Shown: positions 10,979 through 21,870 of the stretch, piece after piece | How positions within the stretch are numbered: position 1 is the first letter of the stretch | How the letters are laid out: each line of letters begins with the position of its first letter | NCBI RefSeq assembly: GCF_949987535.1 | Contig: NC_080064.1 | Span: forward strand, 129,856,708 to 129,920,707 | Reading direction: 5' to 3' | Source of the DNA: Balaenoptera acutorostrata | Lineage: Eukaryota > Chordata > Mammalia > Artiodactyla > Balaenopteridae | Length of the DNA: 64,000 nt | Notes under the pieces: generated by a model | Databases searched by the model: none | Told to the model about the DNA's origin: nothing | The model's input: only the letters and a program-made list of their open reading frames with translations | Program-made: the position numbers and the translations under genes

Positions 10979-11962
10979 CTAGGTTCCACATATATGTGTT
11001 AATATATGATATTTGTTTTTCTCTTTCTGATTTACTTCACTCTGTATGACAGTCTCTAGATCCAACCACATCTCTACAAATGACCCAGTTTCGTTCCTTT
11101 TGATGGCTGAGTAATATTCCATTGTATATATGTACCACATCTTCTTTATCTCTTTGTCTGTCAATGGGCATTTAGGTTGCTTCCATGACCTGGCTATTGT
11201 AAATAGTGCTGCAATGAACATTGGGGTGCATGTGTCTTTTTGAATTATGGTTTTCTCTGGATATATGCCCAGTAGTGGGATTGCTGGGTCATATGGTAAT
11301 TCTATTTTTAGTTTTTTAAGGAACCTCCATACTGTTCTCCATAGTGGCTGTATCAATTTACATTCCCACCAACAGTGCAAGAGGGTTCCCTTTTCTCTAC
11401 ACCCTCTCCAGCATTTGTTGTTTGTAGATTTTCTGATGATGCCCATTCTAACTGGTGTGAGGTGATATCTCATTGTAGTTTTGATTTGCATTTCTCTAAT
11501 AATTAGTGATGTTGAGCAGCTTTTCATGTGCTTCTTGGCCATCTGTATGTCTTCTTTGGAGAAATGTCTATTTAGGTCTTCTGCCCATTTTTGGATTGGG
11601 TTGTTTGTTTTTTTAATATTGAGCTGCATGAGCTGTTTATATATTTTGGAGATTAATCCTTTGTCCATTGATTCGTTTGCAAATATTTTCTCCCATTCTG
11701 AGGGTTGTCTTTTCGTCTTGTTTATGGTTTCCTTTGCTTTGCAAAAGCTTTGAAGTTTCATTAAGTCCCATTTGTTTACTTTTGTTTTTATTTCCATTAC
11801 TCTAGGAGGTGGATCAAAAAAGATCTTGCTGTGATTTATGTCAAAGAGTGTTCTTCCTATGTTTTCCTCTAAGAGTTTGATAGTGTCCGGTCTTACATTT
11901 AGGTCTCGAATCCATTTTGAGTTTATTTTTGTGTATGGTGTTAGGGAGTGTTCTAATTTCAT
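10979..11962 (-). pseudogene. L1 ORF2 C-terminal fragment
   Basis: An open frame of 327 codons matches the C-terminal part of L1 ORF2p, the endonuclease/reverse transcriptase of L1. Landmarks are [17 protein letters not shown], the cysteine-rich [18 protein letters not shown] (C-x3-C-type cluster), [16 protein letters not shown], and [11 protein letters not shown] near the end. The endonuclease and reverse-transcriptase domains are absent through 5' truncation, so it cannot support retrotransposition. The long open frame suggests a moderately young copy. Confidence 0.9.
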
Positions 11963-12705
11963 TCTTTTACATGTAGCTGTCCAGTTTTCCCAGCACCTAG
12001 GTACTTTATTCTTTTTAATGTGATGGTAATAATGTCGTTTGCAGCAATATGGACAGACCTAGAGATAATTATACTAAGTGAAGTAAGCCAGACAGAGAAA
12101 GACAAATATCATATGATATCACTTATATGTGAAATCTAAAACAAAAACAAAAAACAAACAACAACCAAAAAAAACATCCCACAATACAAATGAACTTATA
12201 TACAAAACAGAAATAGACCGACAGACAAAGAAAACAAACTTATGGGTACCAAGGGGGAAGGGAGGGGGGAGGGATAAATTCAGAGTTTGGGATTAACATA
12301 TACACACTACTATATGTAAAGTAGATAACCAACAAGGACCTACTGTATAGCACAGGGAACTGTACTCAATATTTTGTAATAACCTATAAGGGAAAAAAAT
12401 CTGAAAAAAAAATAGATATATATGTATGTATAACTGAATCACTTTGCTATACATCTGAAATACAGCATTGTAAATCAACTATACTTCAATTTTTTAAAAA
12501 AATTAATTAAAAAAAGAGGTTATGACACAGACTGATGGGTAACCATCTGCAATCCAAGGAGAGAGGCCTTAAGAAACCAACCCTGCTGCCAACTTGATCT
12601 CAGATTTCTAGCCTCAGGAACTGTGAGGAAAATAAGTGTCCACTGTTTAAGCCACCCAGTCTGTGGTATTTTGTCATGGCAGCCCTGGCAAACTAATACA
12701 CTACC

Positions 12706-12850
12706 TCATTTTTTTTTAATAATATTTCTGTAAAAGTGGGTATAAATATCCATTCTCAAGGTGATGAATCAGAGGCTTAGAAAGGTAAAGTAACTTTCCA
12801 GAGGTCACACAGCCAGCAAGTGGCGAAGCCAAAATCTATCTAATTCTAAC
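12706..12850 (-). repeat. MIR SINE, second part
   Basis: Continuation of the MIR at 10215. GTAAAGTAACTTTCCAGAGG and TCACACAGCCAGCAAGTGGC are the antisense MIR core. Confidence 0.85.
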
Positions 12851-14351
12851 TTCTCTTTTTTCTTCCCACCTGGCCCCTGAGGCCACACTCAATTCTAACC
12901 CTGAAACTTCCTTTGTGACCTGTTCCAAAACACCAGGCTTGGAGATTCCCATGAAAATGAAAATATTAACAGAGAGCATCACATAAAAACCTGTGCCTGG
13001 GATTTCAAAGGCACGAGACTGAGCAGGGCTGCTGAAGTCAGATGAGGTATAAATAACATCACAATATTTGTAGAAAAGCAAGAAGGAGACCGACTTCCCT
13101 CTCTGAACCACAAGGCTTTTAAGCTTGAGGAAACTCTCACAATTTTTTCAGCAGAGGAGAATTGATCCCATTTTCTGGGTTCAGAGGACACAAAGACTGA
13201 TAATGGATTTTCAGCTGGAAAATCTCCTAGAGAACTCTGCGTATCTGTCTGCTACCTTGTCAACATTAGTGGAGTGGGTAAAAATGCTTAGTTTGCAAAC
13301 TACAGGATTCAAATGTGCCCCCAAAAAACAACAACAAAAAAGCTTTGTTTACTCTTCTATGACTCAACTTCTATTTCATGCACTGATTCTGGCCATTGGC
13401 AGAAGCCTCAATCCAGTCCTTTGAGGGAAAAATGGTATTCACTTCAAGTTTAAACAGTTATTTCCACGTCCCCCTCCCCCATCTTCCTCATGCCTAAGTG
13501 GCAGCTGTTTATGCTACCATCATTCTATCACGGGCACCTGTTCTCACAGGCACTTGCTGGAAAGTCTCAGACTCCATCTGGTTTCCAGTCCTTGGTCCAC
13601 AAGGAGACTTTCTGTTTTCCCTCATCCAGGTTTCAAGGTACACAGGCCATCACTCAGCACATTTGAGCCCCTCCTCGCTGCCCCAAAGGATATCAGAGCC
13701 CTTCCTCCTGATGGACCTTCCAGGCAGGAGGAGACTGAAATGCAGCATCAGACCCATCAGTTGTGAGGCTATGCAAACCCTCTCTCTCTCTCTCTACTCC
13801 CCCTGCAGAGGCTTGGTGGCCGCCTCCTACAGCAAAATGTGGCCTTGACTCTCAGACTCCCAGCCACTGACACCATCTCAGCCCAGAGAGGGAAGGCCAA
13901 CATGGAGCCCTTTTCCAGGAAACTGACCTTGCCTCTCAGGTCTCCTGCTCCCCATCTCACCCCCCTCTCAACTAGTCTCCAGGCCAGGGCCAGGACCCCT
14001 CGTGGCTCAGTGCTTCCCTTAACAATCTGTTGTTTTTGAGCAGATTATTTAGTGATTCGACTCTTGCAAATCAAAACCGTGGCTTTTAAGACCACTGTTT
14101 CTGCTTTAAGTTTTAAGAATTCCTAAGCCTCTGATTTCTTGCCTCAAAAAAATGGACATAATTATACTTTCTTTTACAGGGAAATTATTATAAGAATGAA
14201 GTCAGCCCATTTTGGAACACAAAAGCCAAGAATTTGATTCTCTGCTGTCTGTATTTTGGGAAATCCCTGCCCAATATAATCACACTACTGAATGAAGAGA
14301 GGGTAAATCCAGGAATTGCAAAGGGAGAGAAATGCTCAAGTATTTTATTCT
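12851..14351. other. Unassigned, apparently unique DNA
   Basis: No recognised gene. A short (CT)n run at 13778-13793 precedes CCCCTGCAG, which looks like a splice acceptor, but no coherent exon follows. Open frames here (up to 116 codons) have no recognisable domain. Confidence 0.45.
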
Positions 14352-14368
14352 AAATCTTACCACTACCA

Positions 14369-14644
14369 CACAGAGGGGGAAGGGGAGGGTGGGATGAACT
14401 GAGAGAGTAGCATTGACATATATACACTACCATGTGTAAAATAGATAGCTAGTGGGAAGCTGCAGGATAGCACAGGGAGATCAGCTCGGTGCTTTGTGTC
14501 CACTTAGAGGGGTGGGATAGGGAGGGTGGGAGGCTCAAGAGGGAGGGGATATGGGGATATATGTATACATAAAGCTGATTCACTTTGTTCTACAGCAGAA
14601 ACTAACACAACATTGTAAGGCAATTATGCTCCAATAAAATAAAT
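14369..14644 (+). mobile_element. 5'-truncated L1 3' end
   Basis: Plus-sense L1 3' UTR (GGGGAAGGGGAGGGTGGGAT, GATCAGCTCGGTGC) ending CTCCAATAAAATAAAT. The TSD is AAATCTTACCACTACCA (14352-14368) against AAATCTTCGCACTACCA (14645-14661). Confidence 0.88.
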
Positions 14645-14661
14645 AAATCTTCGCACTACCA

Positions 14662-14914
14662 TGTTGTATAATAATATATCATCATAACATGATAAGGTAT
14701 TATGTCACATATAATTAATATAATTATTTATTATAATACTATAATATCACATGTATTATATATATATATCCTGTATTCTATTTCTCTGTCATTCATGAAT
14801 GGGAGAGTATTTCCAGCCCTGTTCACCCTGCTAGACCAGACACCTCCACAGAGAACAAGACCCTCATTTAACAGAGTTCCACACTTTACCCAGAAGCACA
14901 CATAGCTCTCTCCC
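14662..14914. other. AT-rich unassigned stretch
   Basis: Highly AT-rich to about 14770 (runs of TAT and ATA), then mixed sequence. No feature recognised. Confidence 0.4.
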
Positions 14915-15215
14915 TCACTTCATTCAGGTTTCTGTCCAAATGTCACCTCTCCAGTGAGGTCATCCCTGGCCCCATCTCTCAAACAGCACACAGCCATCCT
15001 CATCACCCTTTTTCTCTCATCCTCCTTTGTTTTTCTTCATCGCTCTTATCACCTGACATGCATTACACATGTGGGTTTTTTCTTATATGTGTCTACCACG
15101 CACACATAGAATGTAAGCTCTGTGAGAGCATGGACTTTGACTGCTTGGCTCGATGTCCTATTTCCAATGACTAGAACATTCCCTGCAGATAATAGACACC
15201 CAGTATTAGTGGAAA
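14915..15215 (+). repeat. L2 LINE 3' end
   Basis: Typical L2 text: TCACCTCTCCAGTGAGGTCA, CTTATCACCTGACATGCATT, AGAATGTAAGCTCTGTGAGA. It ends near the CCCAGTATTAGTGGAAAG region. Non-coding remnant. Confidence 0.8.
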
Positions 15216-15318
15216 GGAAGAAAGGAGGGGACTAAACAGGCCAGCTGTCACCCTCCCTCTCTTGCATCTCAAATGGTGCCTCCAAAGGTTCTAGCTCAAG
15301 AGTATCCACAGGAGCTTT

Positions 15319-15561
15319 TTTTCCCCCTACTTTCTTTTATTTATTTATTTTTTTCTTTCCATCTTTTTTTTAAAAAATCAAAGTATCGTTGATTTACAAT
15401 GTTGTGTTAGTTTCAGGTGTACCACAAAGTGGTTCAGTTATACATACATTTTTTTTTTCAGATTCTTTTCCCTTATAGGTTGTTACTACGTACTGAATAG
15501 AGTTCCCTGTGCTGTACAGTAGGTTCTTGTTGGTTATCTATTTTATATATAGTAGTGTGTA
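15319..15561 (-). mobile_element. Short L1 3' end, minus strand
   Basis: Antisense L1 3' UTR (GATTTACAATGTTGTGTTAG, CCCTGTGCTGTACAGTAGG) behind a T-rich tail. The TSD is imperfect, TATCCACAGGAGCTT (15303-15317) against TATCCCACAGAGTCTT (15562-15577). Confidence 0.82.
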
Positions 15562-15577
15562 TATCCCACAGAGTCTT

Positions 15578-16009
15578 GGAAAGAAGCTTCCTAGAGCTTG
15601 TCCTCTGCCTTCTTTCAGGAACCAGAGCCCTGGTTCTTCCTCTGCGTTTCTCTTACTCCTGCTGACTCAGCACAGTTTGCCAAACACTGCCTTCCCTGGA
15701 CCGGCTTCCTCAGAGCCCTGTGCCCTTCAGGGAGGGCCCTCTGTGCAAAGCCTGCTGCCTGTACGGCCGCTAGGCAGGGTCGCCCTAGAACTGCCTTTCT
15801 CTCCTCTGCCTCCGGGGATCCCGCGGAGAGAAAAGGCTGAGTGGGGAGGGACTGGGGTTATCCGGGCATGCAGCACTTCACTTTCTTCAGGCCTTGATGT
15901 CTGCGTGTTGGCCCAGAGCTGAAGGAAGTAAAGTCACGCCCACCCAGAACAGCCAACCACCCTGCAAGAGGCCAGTTCCTCTGTGGCCTACTACCGCACT
16001 TCTTCCATC
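15578..16009. other. GC-richer unique stretch, no gene recognised
   Basis: More GC than its surroundings, with CpGs near 15763-15835. Open frames of 80 and 137 codons show no known domain. It could be a decayed or regulatory segment; nothing specific can be supported. Confidence 0.35.
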
Positions 16010-16310
16010 TCCCATTCTCTCCCACTGGGCTTTTTGCACATGTGCTTCACCTCCCTAGAATGACCTTCCCAACCCCCCTTGGCCGGGCCAACTTTTGCTC
16101 GTGTTCAGGACCCCACACAAATGTGGCGCTTCCCAGACACACGCACCTCCTCCACAGTCTAGGTTAGGCCTCCGCCTTCCCATGAGCCCCTGTGTTCTGC
16201 TCTGTCAGCTTTTATCATTCTGCCTTGTGGTATAATCAGCTTCCCCACTTGTGAGCAAGCCTACTGAAAACAAAAGTTCTGGCTTACTTCTTTTGGACCT
16301 CCTGTCCTTT
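16010..16310 (+). repeat. L2 LINE relic
   Basis: Plus-sense L2-like text (GACCTTCCCAACCCC, CTTTTATCATTCTGCCTTG, CTGAAAACAAAAGTTCTGGC), diverged. Confidence 0.55.
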
Positions 16311-16349
16311 ACCCAGAGTCAGACACACAGAACCAGTGAAATGTATGTT

Positions 16350-16610
16350 TGCTCACTCATTGGTTCATTCCCTAAATACTGGAGCAGGCACTGTACTTGG
16401 TGCTCAAGGCACTAGAGCAAAGACAGATGAGATCTCTGTCCTCAAGGAACCTGTATCCTAATGAGGGAGACAGACAATAAACACATAGACAAATAATTGT
16501 AGATCAGTAGTAAGGTCACGAAGAAAATAAGCAAGGTACTTTGATCAACATCAGCGGGGGGATCCTGCTTTAGGAAGAGTGATCAGGGCAGGCACAGGAG
16601 AAGGAATGAA
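16350..16610 (-). repeat. L2 LINE relic, antisense
   Basis: GGAGCAGGCACTGTACTTGG, GATCTCTGTCCTCAAGGAAC and GGGAGACAGACAATAAACAC match antisense L2 3' sequence. Confidence 0.75.
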
Positions 16611-17619
16611 TGAAAGAATGAATGGGTCCGCTAAAGGAGGCTAAGGCCAGCCCGGAATGTGTAGGGCTCACCCTGTGATTCTAGAAGGCAGCTCACAAAG
16701 GATGGAGAAACTCACATTCAAATTCAGATACAGCCTCTAGAAGAATTGCCCAATAAGATTCCCTGCCCTGGAAGATGAGAACAGGATGTCAGGGCAGCCC
16801 CTATCACCAAGGGTGTTCTAGCCTTAAGGAATACAACCCTCTGAGGGGAGATACCTGGGAATCCAAAGAAAGGAAATAAGGAAATGAGGCTGCTTTCTGG
16901 CTCATCCAGACCAACAAGAGAGGAGAGCCTTCCTGAGTTCCTGCCTCAGGTGCTGCTGACCTACCCAGACAGCATTGTTGGGGGAGCTACATCCTGGAGA
17001 GGAGGGCTCCTGGGTGAGGACTCTTCCACTCCTGCTCCCGAGGCGCTGTCCTGCCCCATGGGGTTTATGGAACATGCCACACCTACCGGCAACAGGTGCA
17101 GGTCTCTTTTGTCAGCGGTGGCACTTCCTGGGCCTCCGAAGAACCCAGCCCACACCCAATGGGGATGGCATCTTGTCTCTCCAGTGGAGGGAGAAATGAC
17201 CTCCAGTTGTCCTTCCAGGTGTTCTGGACCTCCTCGTGAGAGCTTCCAAAATGCTAGGCCTCCCGCCACCCTGAGTGGGAAGTAAATGCCGGCATATGGC
17301 AGATATAAGACTATTTGCAGATAATAAATAATAGCCAACATGCAGTGAGTGCTTACTTACTCCGTGCCAGTGTGTAAGTAATATTTATTCACATACACAT
17401 AAGTGTAAGTGCTTCTCTACCGGCTTGTTACATTATATTGAATAAACAAGACCAACTTCGTTTCTCAATCTCACCCAAGGCACAGTGCGACGGACACTCA
17501 GGTAGGATCCTGCCTTCCGGGCCTCTGTGCATGAGGGATTCCTGGAGAAAGCCTGCAATTGCCATATGCTTAAGGTCCCACATCTTTAAAGTGTGTTCAC
17601 TGCTTTCCTTAAAAATCTT
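16611..17619. other. Unique DNA with a MIR remnant
   Basis: No recognised gene; the 133-codon frame at 16884-17285 matches no known family. A short antisense MIR lies at about 17330-17400 (GTGAGTGCTTACTTACTCCG then TGCCAG). Confidence 0.45.
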
Positions 17620-17922
17620 GGGACTTCCCTGGTGGTGCAGTGGCAAGAATTCGCCTGCCAATACAGGGGACACGGGTTCGATTCCTGGTCCTGGAAGATC
17701 CCACATGCTACGGAGCAACTAAGCCCGTGTGCCACAACTACTGAGCCTGCACTCTAGAGCCCAAGAGCCACAACTACTGATCCCATGTGCCACAACTACT
17801 GAAGCCCCTGTGCCTAGAGCCCGTGCACTGCAACAAAGAGTAGCCCCCGCTCGCCGCAGCTAGAGAAAGCCCGCGTGCAGCAACGAAGACCCAATGCAGC
17901 CAAAAATAAATAAATAAATTTT
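17620..17922 (+). mobile_element. CHR-type SINE (longer body subtype)
   Basis: It starts GGGACTTCCCTGGTGGTGC and has B box GGTTCGATTCC. The body repeats GCCACAACTACTGA-type units and CCTAGAGCCCGTGCACTGC before an AAATAAATAAAT tail. The TSD is TTAAAAATCT (ending 17618) against TTAAAAAATCT (17921-17931). Confidence 0.88.
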
Positions 17923-17931
17923 TAAAAAATC

Positions 17932-18677
17932 TATTTAAAAAAAAATACAACACAAATCAACATAGCTACGAAAAAAAAATCTTGAACCTGAAAAATGAGA
18001 ACACAAACCCCTCCTGGCAGGTAGAGTGAGCACTTGGGAACATGTCTGGTGAAGGGGCTATGCGGCAGTGCACACCTGATTCTCATCAGCTCACCCACAG
18101 ACAGGTCACTAGGAAGAGAGTGAGCAGGTGTGCACAAGTCCTCTCTGCCCAGCCCAGCCCTGCCCGGCACTGTGGGATCCTTGATCTACTTCCTCCTGGC
18201 ATTTCCTGTGCCGTAAATCTGCACCCTCCCTCCCTCCCTTCTTCCCTCCCACATCCCCTGCAGCTCTACAGAGTCTGTCTCTGGCCTCCCCAGGTGCTTC
18301 CTGAGCTGTCATCTCTGATCAGAGCTCTGCTCCCTGGGACCTGGAGCTCCCTTGCCTCTAGATCCTGTCAGTGTTCCAGCACCACTTTGGAAGGGGCTGG
18401 GTGGGGCAGGGAGTAGGGTGGGTAGAAGCCAGGAAGAGAGGAAATAAAACACAGGAAGAAGAGAAAAGAAGAGCAACGAAAAGAAGGAAAGAGAAGAGGA
18501 ACAGGAAAATGCCTGGGCAGTGGAAAGATGAAGAGGAGCATGGGGAGAGCAAGAACGCTGCAGGGGGAGTGTGGTCTGGGAGGCCCAGCAAAGCATTGAG
18601 CCAAAGACGACGGGGCTGGCAACCAAAAGGAAAAGATGATCACCAGGGACGATCTCAGACTTCTGTACTTGTCCTGG
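17932..18677. other. Unassigned; contains a polypurine tract
   Basis: A CCCTCCCTCCCTTC run lies near 18227-18241. A strongly purine-rich plus strand (AGAAGAGAAAAGAAGAGC and similar) spans about 18420-18520. No gene recognised. Confidence 0.45.
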
Positions 18678-18860
18678 GCTAGTGGGTCTCAAATTTTAAT
18701 GTGAATAAAAATCACTTGGGATGCTTGTTAAAACACGATTCCTTTACCAGAGTTCTGAGTCTTTACATCTGGGCGGTGTCCTGGAAATTCGTTTTGTTGG
18801 TGTTCTTTTTTAACAAGCGGCCCAGGAGCTTCTGATGAAGATGTTGGGAAATGCTGTCCC
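18678..18860 (+). mobile_element. MER5-like hAT MITE, diverged
   Basis: CTAGTGGGTCTCAAATTTTA, AATCACTTGGGATGCTTG and TTAAAACACGATT follow the MER5 consensus order. The 3' terminus is less clear. Confidence 0.75.
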
Positions 18861-19410
18861 TTGTTGTTAGGGGGGCACCTTGTGACACAGCAAACTCCGA
18901 GGCAGTTACCCTCAGAATTTGACATTTTAAATATTCAGCTTTGGAACTGAACTGCCTTGGACCATGTTTGCAAAAGCTGGGCTCCAGTGATGGGCTGATT
19001 CTGCAGGAATCCGGGAGGCTGGCAAAGGCTCCCTGAATGACATGATTCTCATCTGTGGTGTGGAAGGTTAAGTTAGACAATCTTCAAGGATCCTTTCACC
19101 TGGAAAAATCCTTCTATTCTCCTGAAATGTGATGCCCATCCTGGTCCAACTGATAGATTCTGTTTTCAGAGACCAAAAACCTTGCCCCCAATTCCTTCCT
19201 CCTCTATCGATACATGTTAGACAGTAGAAGTGTTTTGCCTGTTTAAAGGCGCATTTTAAGAACGAACTTTGTGCTTTACGACCTACTTTGAAGTTGATGT
19301 CAACATGTTAAGTTATATGTGTAATATTTCACACCTTTCTATTTGAGTATCTCTAATTCCTTACAAAGAAGACGATTTGTGTTTTAAAGTATATGTAAAG
19401 TATAGAGTCA
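18861..19410. other. Unassigned DNA
   Basis: No gene or named repeat recognised. Confidence 0.4.
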
Positions 19411-19716
19411 AGATCAAGGTGTCAGCAGGTTTGGTTTCTTCTAAAGCCTCTTTCCTTGGCTTGCAGATGGCCACCTTCTCACTGTGTCCTCACATGGCCT
19501 TTCCTCTTTGCTGCACGCCTGGTGCCCTTCTGTGTGTCCAAATCTCCTCTTCTTATAAGAACACCAGTCAGGTTGGATTAAGGCCCACCCTAAAGGCCTC
19601 ATGTTTATTTAATTGCTTCTTTAAAGGCCCTGTCTCCAAATAGAGTCACATTCCAAATATCTCCAAATAAAGGGCTTCAATGTATGAATTCTGAGGGGAT
19701 ACAATTCAGCCCCAAA
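19411..19716 (-). mobile_element. MLT1-type LTR, antisense
   Basis: CAAGATCAAGGTGTCAGCAG, CCTCTTCTTATAAGAACACC and CCCTGTCTCCAAATAGAGTC are antisense MLT1 landmarks. The end is TACAATTCAGCCCC. It is the same LTR family as the one at 10289, in opposite orientation. Confidence 0.85.
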
Positions 19717-20239
19717 CAATTCCAATCACCTCAATCACAAAAGCTTAAAGTGGGCCGATGGCTGACCGAAAGGCAGACAATCCATAGGTTAGCCAGCAGG
19801 CCACCAAGTGGCTTGACATGAAAACTGTCCAGTGAAGAATAATGGTAATTACATAGAAAAATCATATTCCTTCTTGAGAACTTGGAGTGGAAAATATAAA
19901 AAGAAGCAGGTAGTTGGACAGAGGAAGAAGTGCTGAACTGTTGATGGTATTTATCCCCAGGTTCGTCCCTTCCATTTGTCCCATGCCCTGGTGCTCAGCA
20001 AAATGTTTGAGATAAACTCCTTGAGTCCAGCTTTGACATAAGATTGCTCTTCCAGCAACTTTTTTTTCTTCGGGCAATATCTGGCATCCTGCCTCGTCTC
20101 CGGAATGCCTCGTTCCTTGCTTCTAGTTTACTAAAAATGAAAGAGCTCCCCCAGCTACCTTCTATTTGGAGGCACTGAGGAGAACAAGAGTAATTGCAGA
20201 GACAGCGTGGAATATTCCCCAGTGAGATGCAAGCTCTAT
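19717..20239. other. Unassigned DNA
   Basis: No gene or named repeat recognised. Confidence 0.4.
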
Positions 20240-21870
20240 TCAATGTTCCAGTTACTCTCGCTGTGATACATATGACCCCGAACTTATGGCAAAAACAAAA
20301 CAAAAACATTTGATTATGCCCACATATTCTGTGGGTCAGGAATTCAGAGAGGGAGAGCTTATTACTGTACAACAATGTCTGGACTCTCAACTGGGAAGAC
20401 TTGAACAATCAGAACCTTCTGAAGGCTCACTTGCTCACATGTCTTGTAGTTGATACTGGCTGTTGGCTGGGACACCTATACGTGTCCTCTCCATGTGGCT
20501 GCTTGGACTTCAGTGCGAAGTGCCTGGGTTTTAAGAATGAAATCCCAAGGGAACCAGGCAGGACACTATATCACCATGTATGATCTAGCCTCACTTCCAC
20601 TGTGGTCATAAATTTGCCCAAATTGGGCTTCCCTGGTGGCGCGGTGGTTAAGAATCCGCCTGCCAATGCAGGGGACACGGGTTCGAGCCCTGGTCTGGGA
20701 AGATCCCACATGCCGCAGAGCAACTAGGCCCGTGAGCCACAACTACTGAGCCTGCACATCTGGAGCTTGTGCTCCGAAACAAGAGAGGCCGCGACAGTGA
20801 GAGGCCCACACACCGCGATGAAGAGTGGTCCCCGCTCGCTGCAACGAGAGAAAGCCCTCGCATAGAAACGAAGACCCAACACAGTCAAAAATAAATATAA
20901 ATAAATAAATAAATAATAAAAAATTTGCCCAAATTCAAGAAAAGGGAACATAGACCCTGTCCCCCCAACAAGAGAAATGGCAAGATCACGTTGTAGGAAG
21001 ACAGGAAATACTGTTGTGGTCATCTTTGGAAAATACAGTCACCACAGTGCATCCTCAGGCCACAGTACTTCACATCCTCCCACCTGCAAACTATACCGAT
21101 GCCCTCCCCCAAGACCACCAAGTCCCAGCTCATCATGACACCAGCTCAAGTCATTTCAGTCTGGTCCACGTGTGCATGAATTCCCCAGATGCAGCAATAT
21201 AGGCTCGACTTCTCCAATCTAAATACCAGAGAATGAGCTTTGGCCCCTACACAGCCAACATACAATGAGGGGAATCTAACGAATGTGGACACTATTGTTC
21301 AAAAAGGGGGAAAACAAGAGGCACACAGCAATCACAGGTCTGTAAGCAGTCCTGAAATCCAGCTGGGCACATGGGGCCAGTTTTTATTGCAGGTTCAGCT
21401 CTGCTGCTTTGTTCTGTGGCTCTTAGCTCTTCCCTCGGGTCTCTTGGTTCTGCCCTTTGAGTCATCATTCTGTTGCAATAAGACTGGCCTGAGTTAGCAG
21501 CTGAGTAGTTTTCTCAACCAGCTCCTTGTCTATAGTGATTGAGGGGTCCAAAGTTCTCCTTTCATTTCGCACTGTTTCTGTCACTTTCAAGCCAAGCCAA
21601 TACAATTCTTTTTAAAACTCTGTGAACTTTTGGTATCGATTTATAATTTACTCCACTAGGCAAAAAGCCACAGCCATAAATCCTTGGAGATAGGTCTTTC
21701 TTGACCTTCAGCTCCCCGTGAGGCTGCTGTGGGGCAACACCCTTAAGACTCTTTTAAGCCATATTATTAAACAGAGAAAGAGGCAAGATTCTAAGAGCTT
21801 CTCTGCAGTGAGGGTCGTGAATCTTGGAAGAGGAGAGAGGTCGGGAAGCTGAGCCCACATTTCCATTCAA
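20240..21870. repeat. Probable old LTR-retroelement relic
   Basis: The text (ATATTCTGTGGGTCAGGAAT, CCTCTCCATGTGGCTGC, then AAATCCAGCTGGGCACATGG and TTCAAGCCAAGCCAATACAA) follows a mammalian interspersed repeat I associate with ERVL/MaLR elements. The subfamily is not assigned. A CHR SINE interrupts it at 20625-20920. No retroviral gene is readable. Confidence 0.5.
20625..20920 (+). mobile_element. CHR-type SINE with perfect TSD
   Basis: GGGCTTCCCTGGTGGCGCGG start, B box GGTTCGAGCCC, tail AAATAAATAAATAAAT. The TSD AAATTTGCCCAAATT is identical at 20610-20624 and 20921-20935, which suggests a fairly recent insertion. Confidence 0.95.

Larger units (their letters stand above)
10496..11996 (-). 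mobile_element. Younger 5'-truncated L1 with apparent 3' transduction
   Basis: The TSD CCTAGGTATTTTATTCTTTT (about 10477-10495) recurs as CCTAGGTACTTTATTCTTTT (11997-12016). Read on the minus strand, the element covers the ORF2 C-terminus and a 3' UTR ending near CCTGCTGTATAAAAATATAA, then an A tract (10740-10731). A second L1 3' end of a different type follows, with its own AATAAA and terminal poly(A) at about 10503-10492. Both pieces lie inside one TSD pair. Confidence 0.8.
10447..12513 (+). mobile_element. Older L1 with 5' inversion, inserted in MLT1
   Basis: The TSD is AAGAGGTTA at 10438-10446 and 12514-12522. The 3' part (about 12037-12513) is plus-sense L1 3' end with a terminal A-rich tract. 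The 5' part (10447-10495 and 11997-12036) is ORF2 sequence in the opposite orientation, the signature of twin priming. A younger L1 (10496-11996) interrupts the inverted part. Confidence 0.82.
10289..12700 (+). mobile_element. MLT1-type solo LTR, split by L1 insertions
   Basis: LTR sequence occupies 10289-10446 and 12523-12700, about 336 bp in total. It starts TG and ends CA, and a perfect 5-bp TSD CTACC flanks it at 10284-10288 and 12701-12705, as expected for MaLR/ERVL LTRs. Diagnostic text includes GAATTGTGTCCCC, ATTCATATGTTAATGG and TTTAAGCCACCCAGTCTGTG. All intervening DNA is nested L1. Confidence 0.88.

Noticed and set aside
13778..13830. Polypyrimidine run plus CCCCTGCAG resembling a splice acceptor
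   Set aside because: No coherent exon, donor or conserved frame follows; single splice-like motifs are common by chance.
15509..15922. 137-codon frame in GC-richer DNA
   Set aside because: Its start lies in antisense L1, composition alone explains the openness, and no protein family is recognised.
16884..17285. 133-codon plus frame with a 126-codon antisense shadow
   Set aside because: Both strands are open together, typical of GC-biased non-coding DNA; no domain seen.
18309..18692. 127-codon minus frame, Ser/Leu/Phe-rich, hydrophobic
   Set aside because: It is the complement of a polypurine tract, so low-complexity composition makes it look membrane-like.
20625..20700. Possible tRNA gene (A and B box-like text)
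   Set aside because: This is the tRNA-derived head of a CHR SINE; the sequence does not fold as a complete tRNA and is repeated at eight sites.
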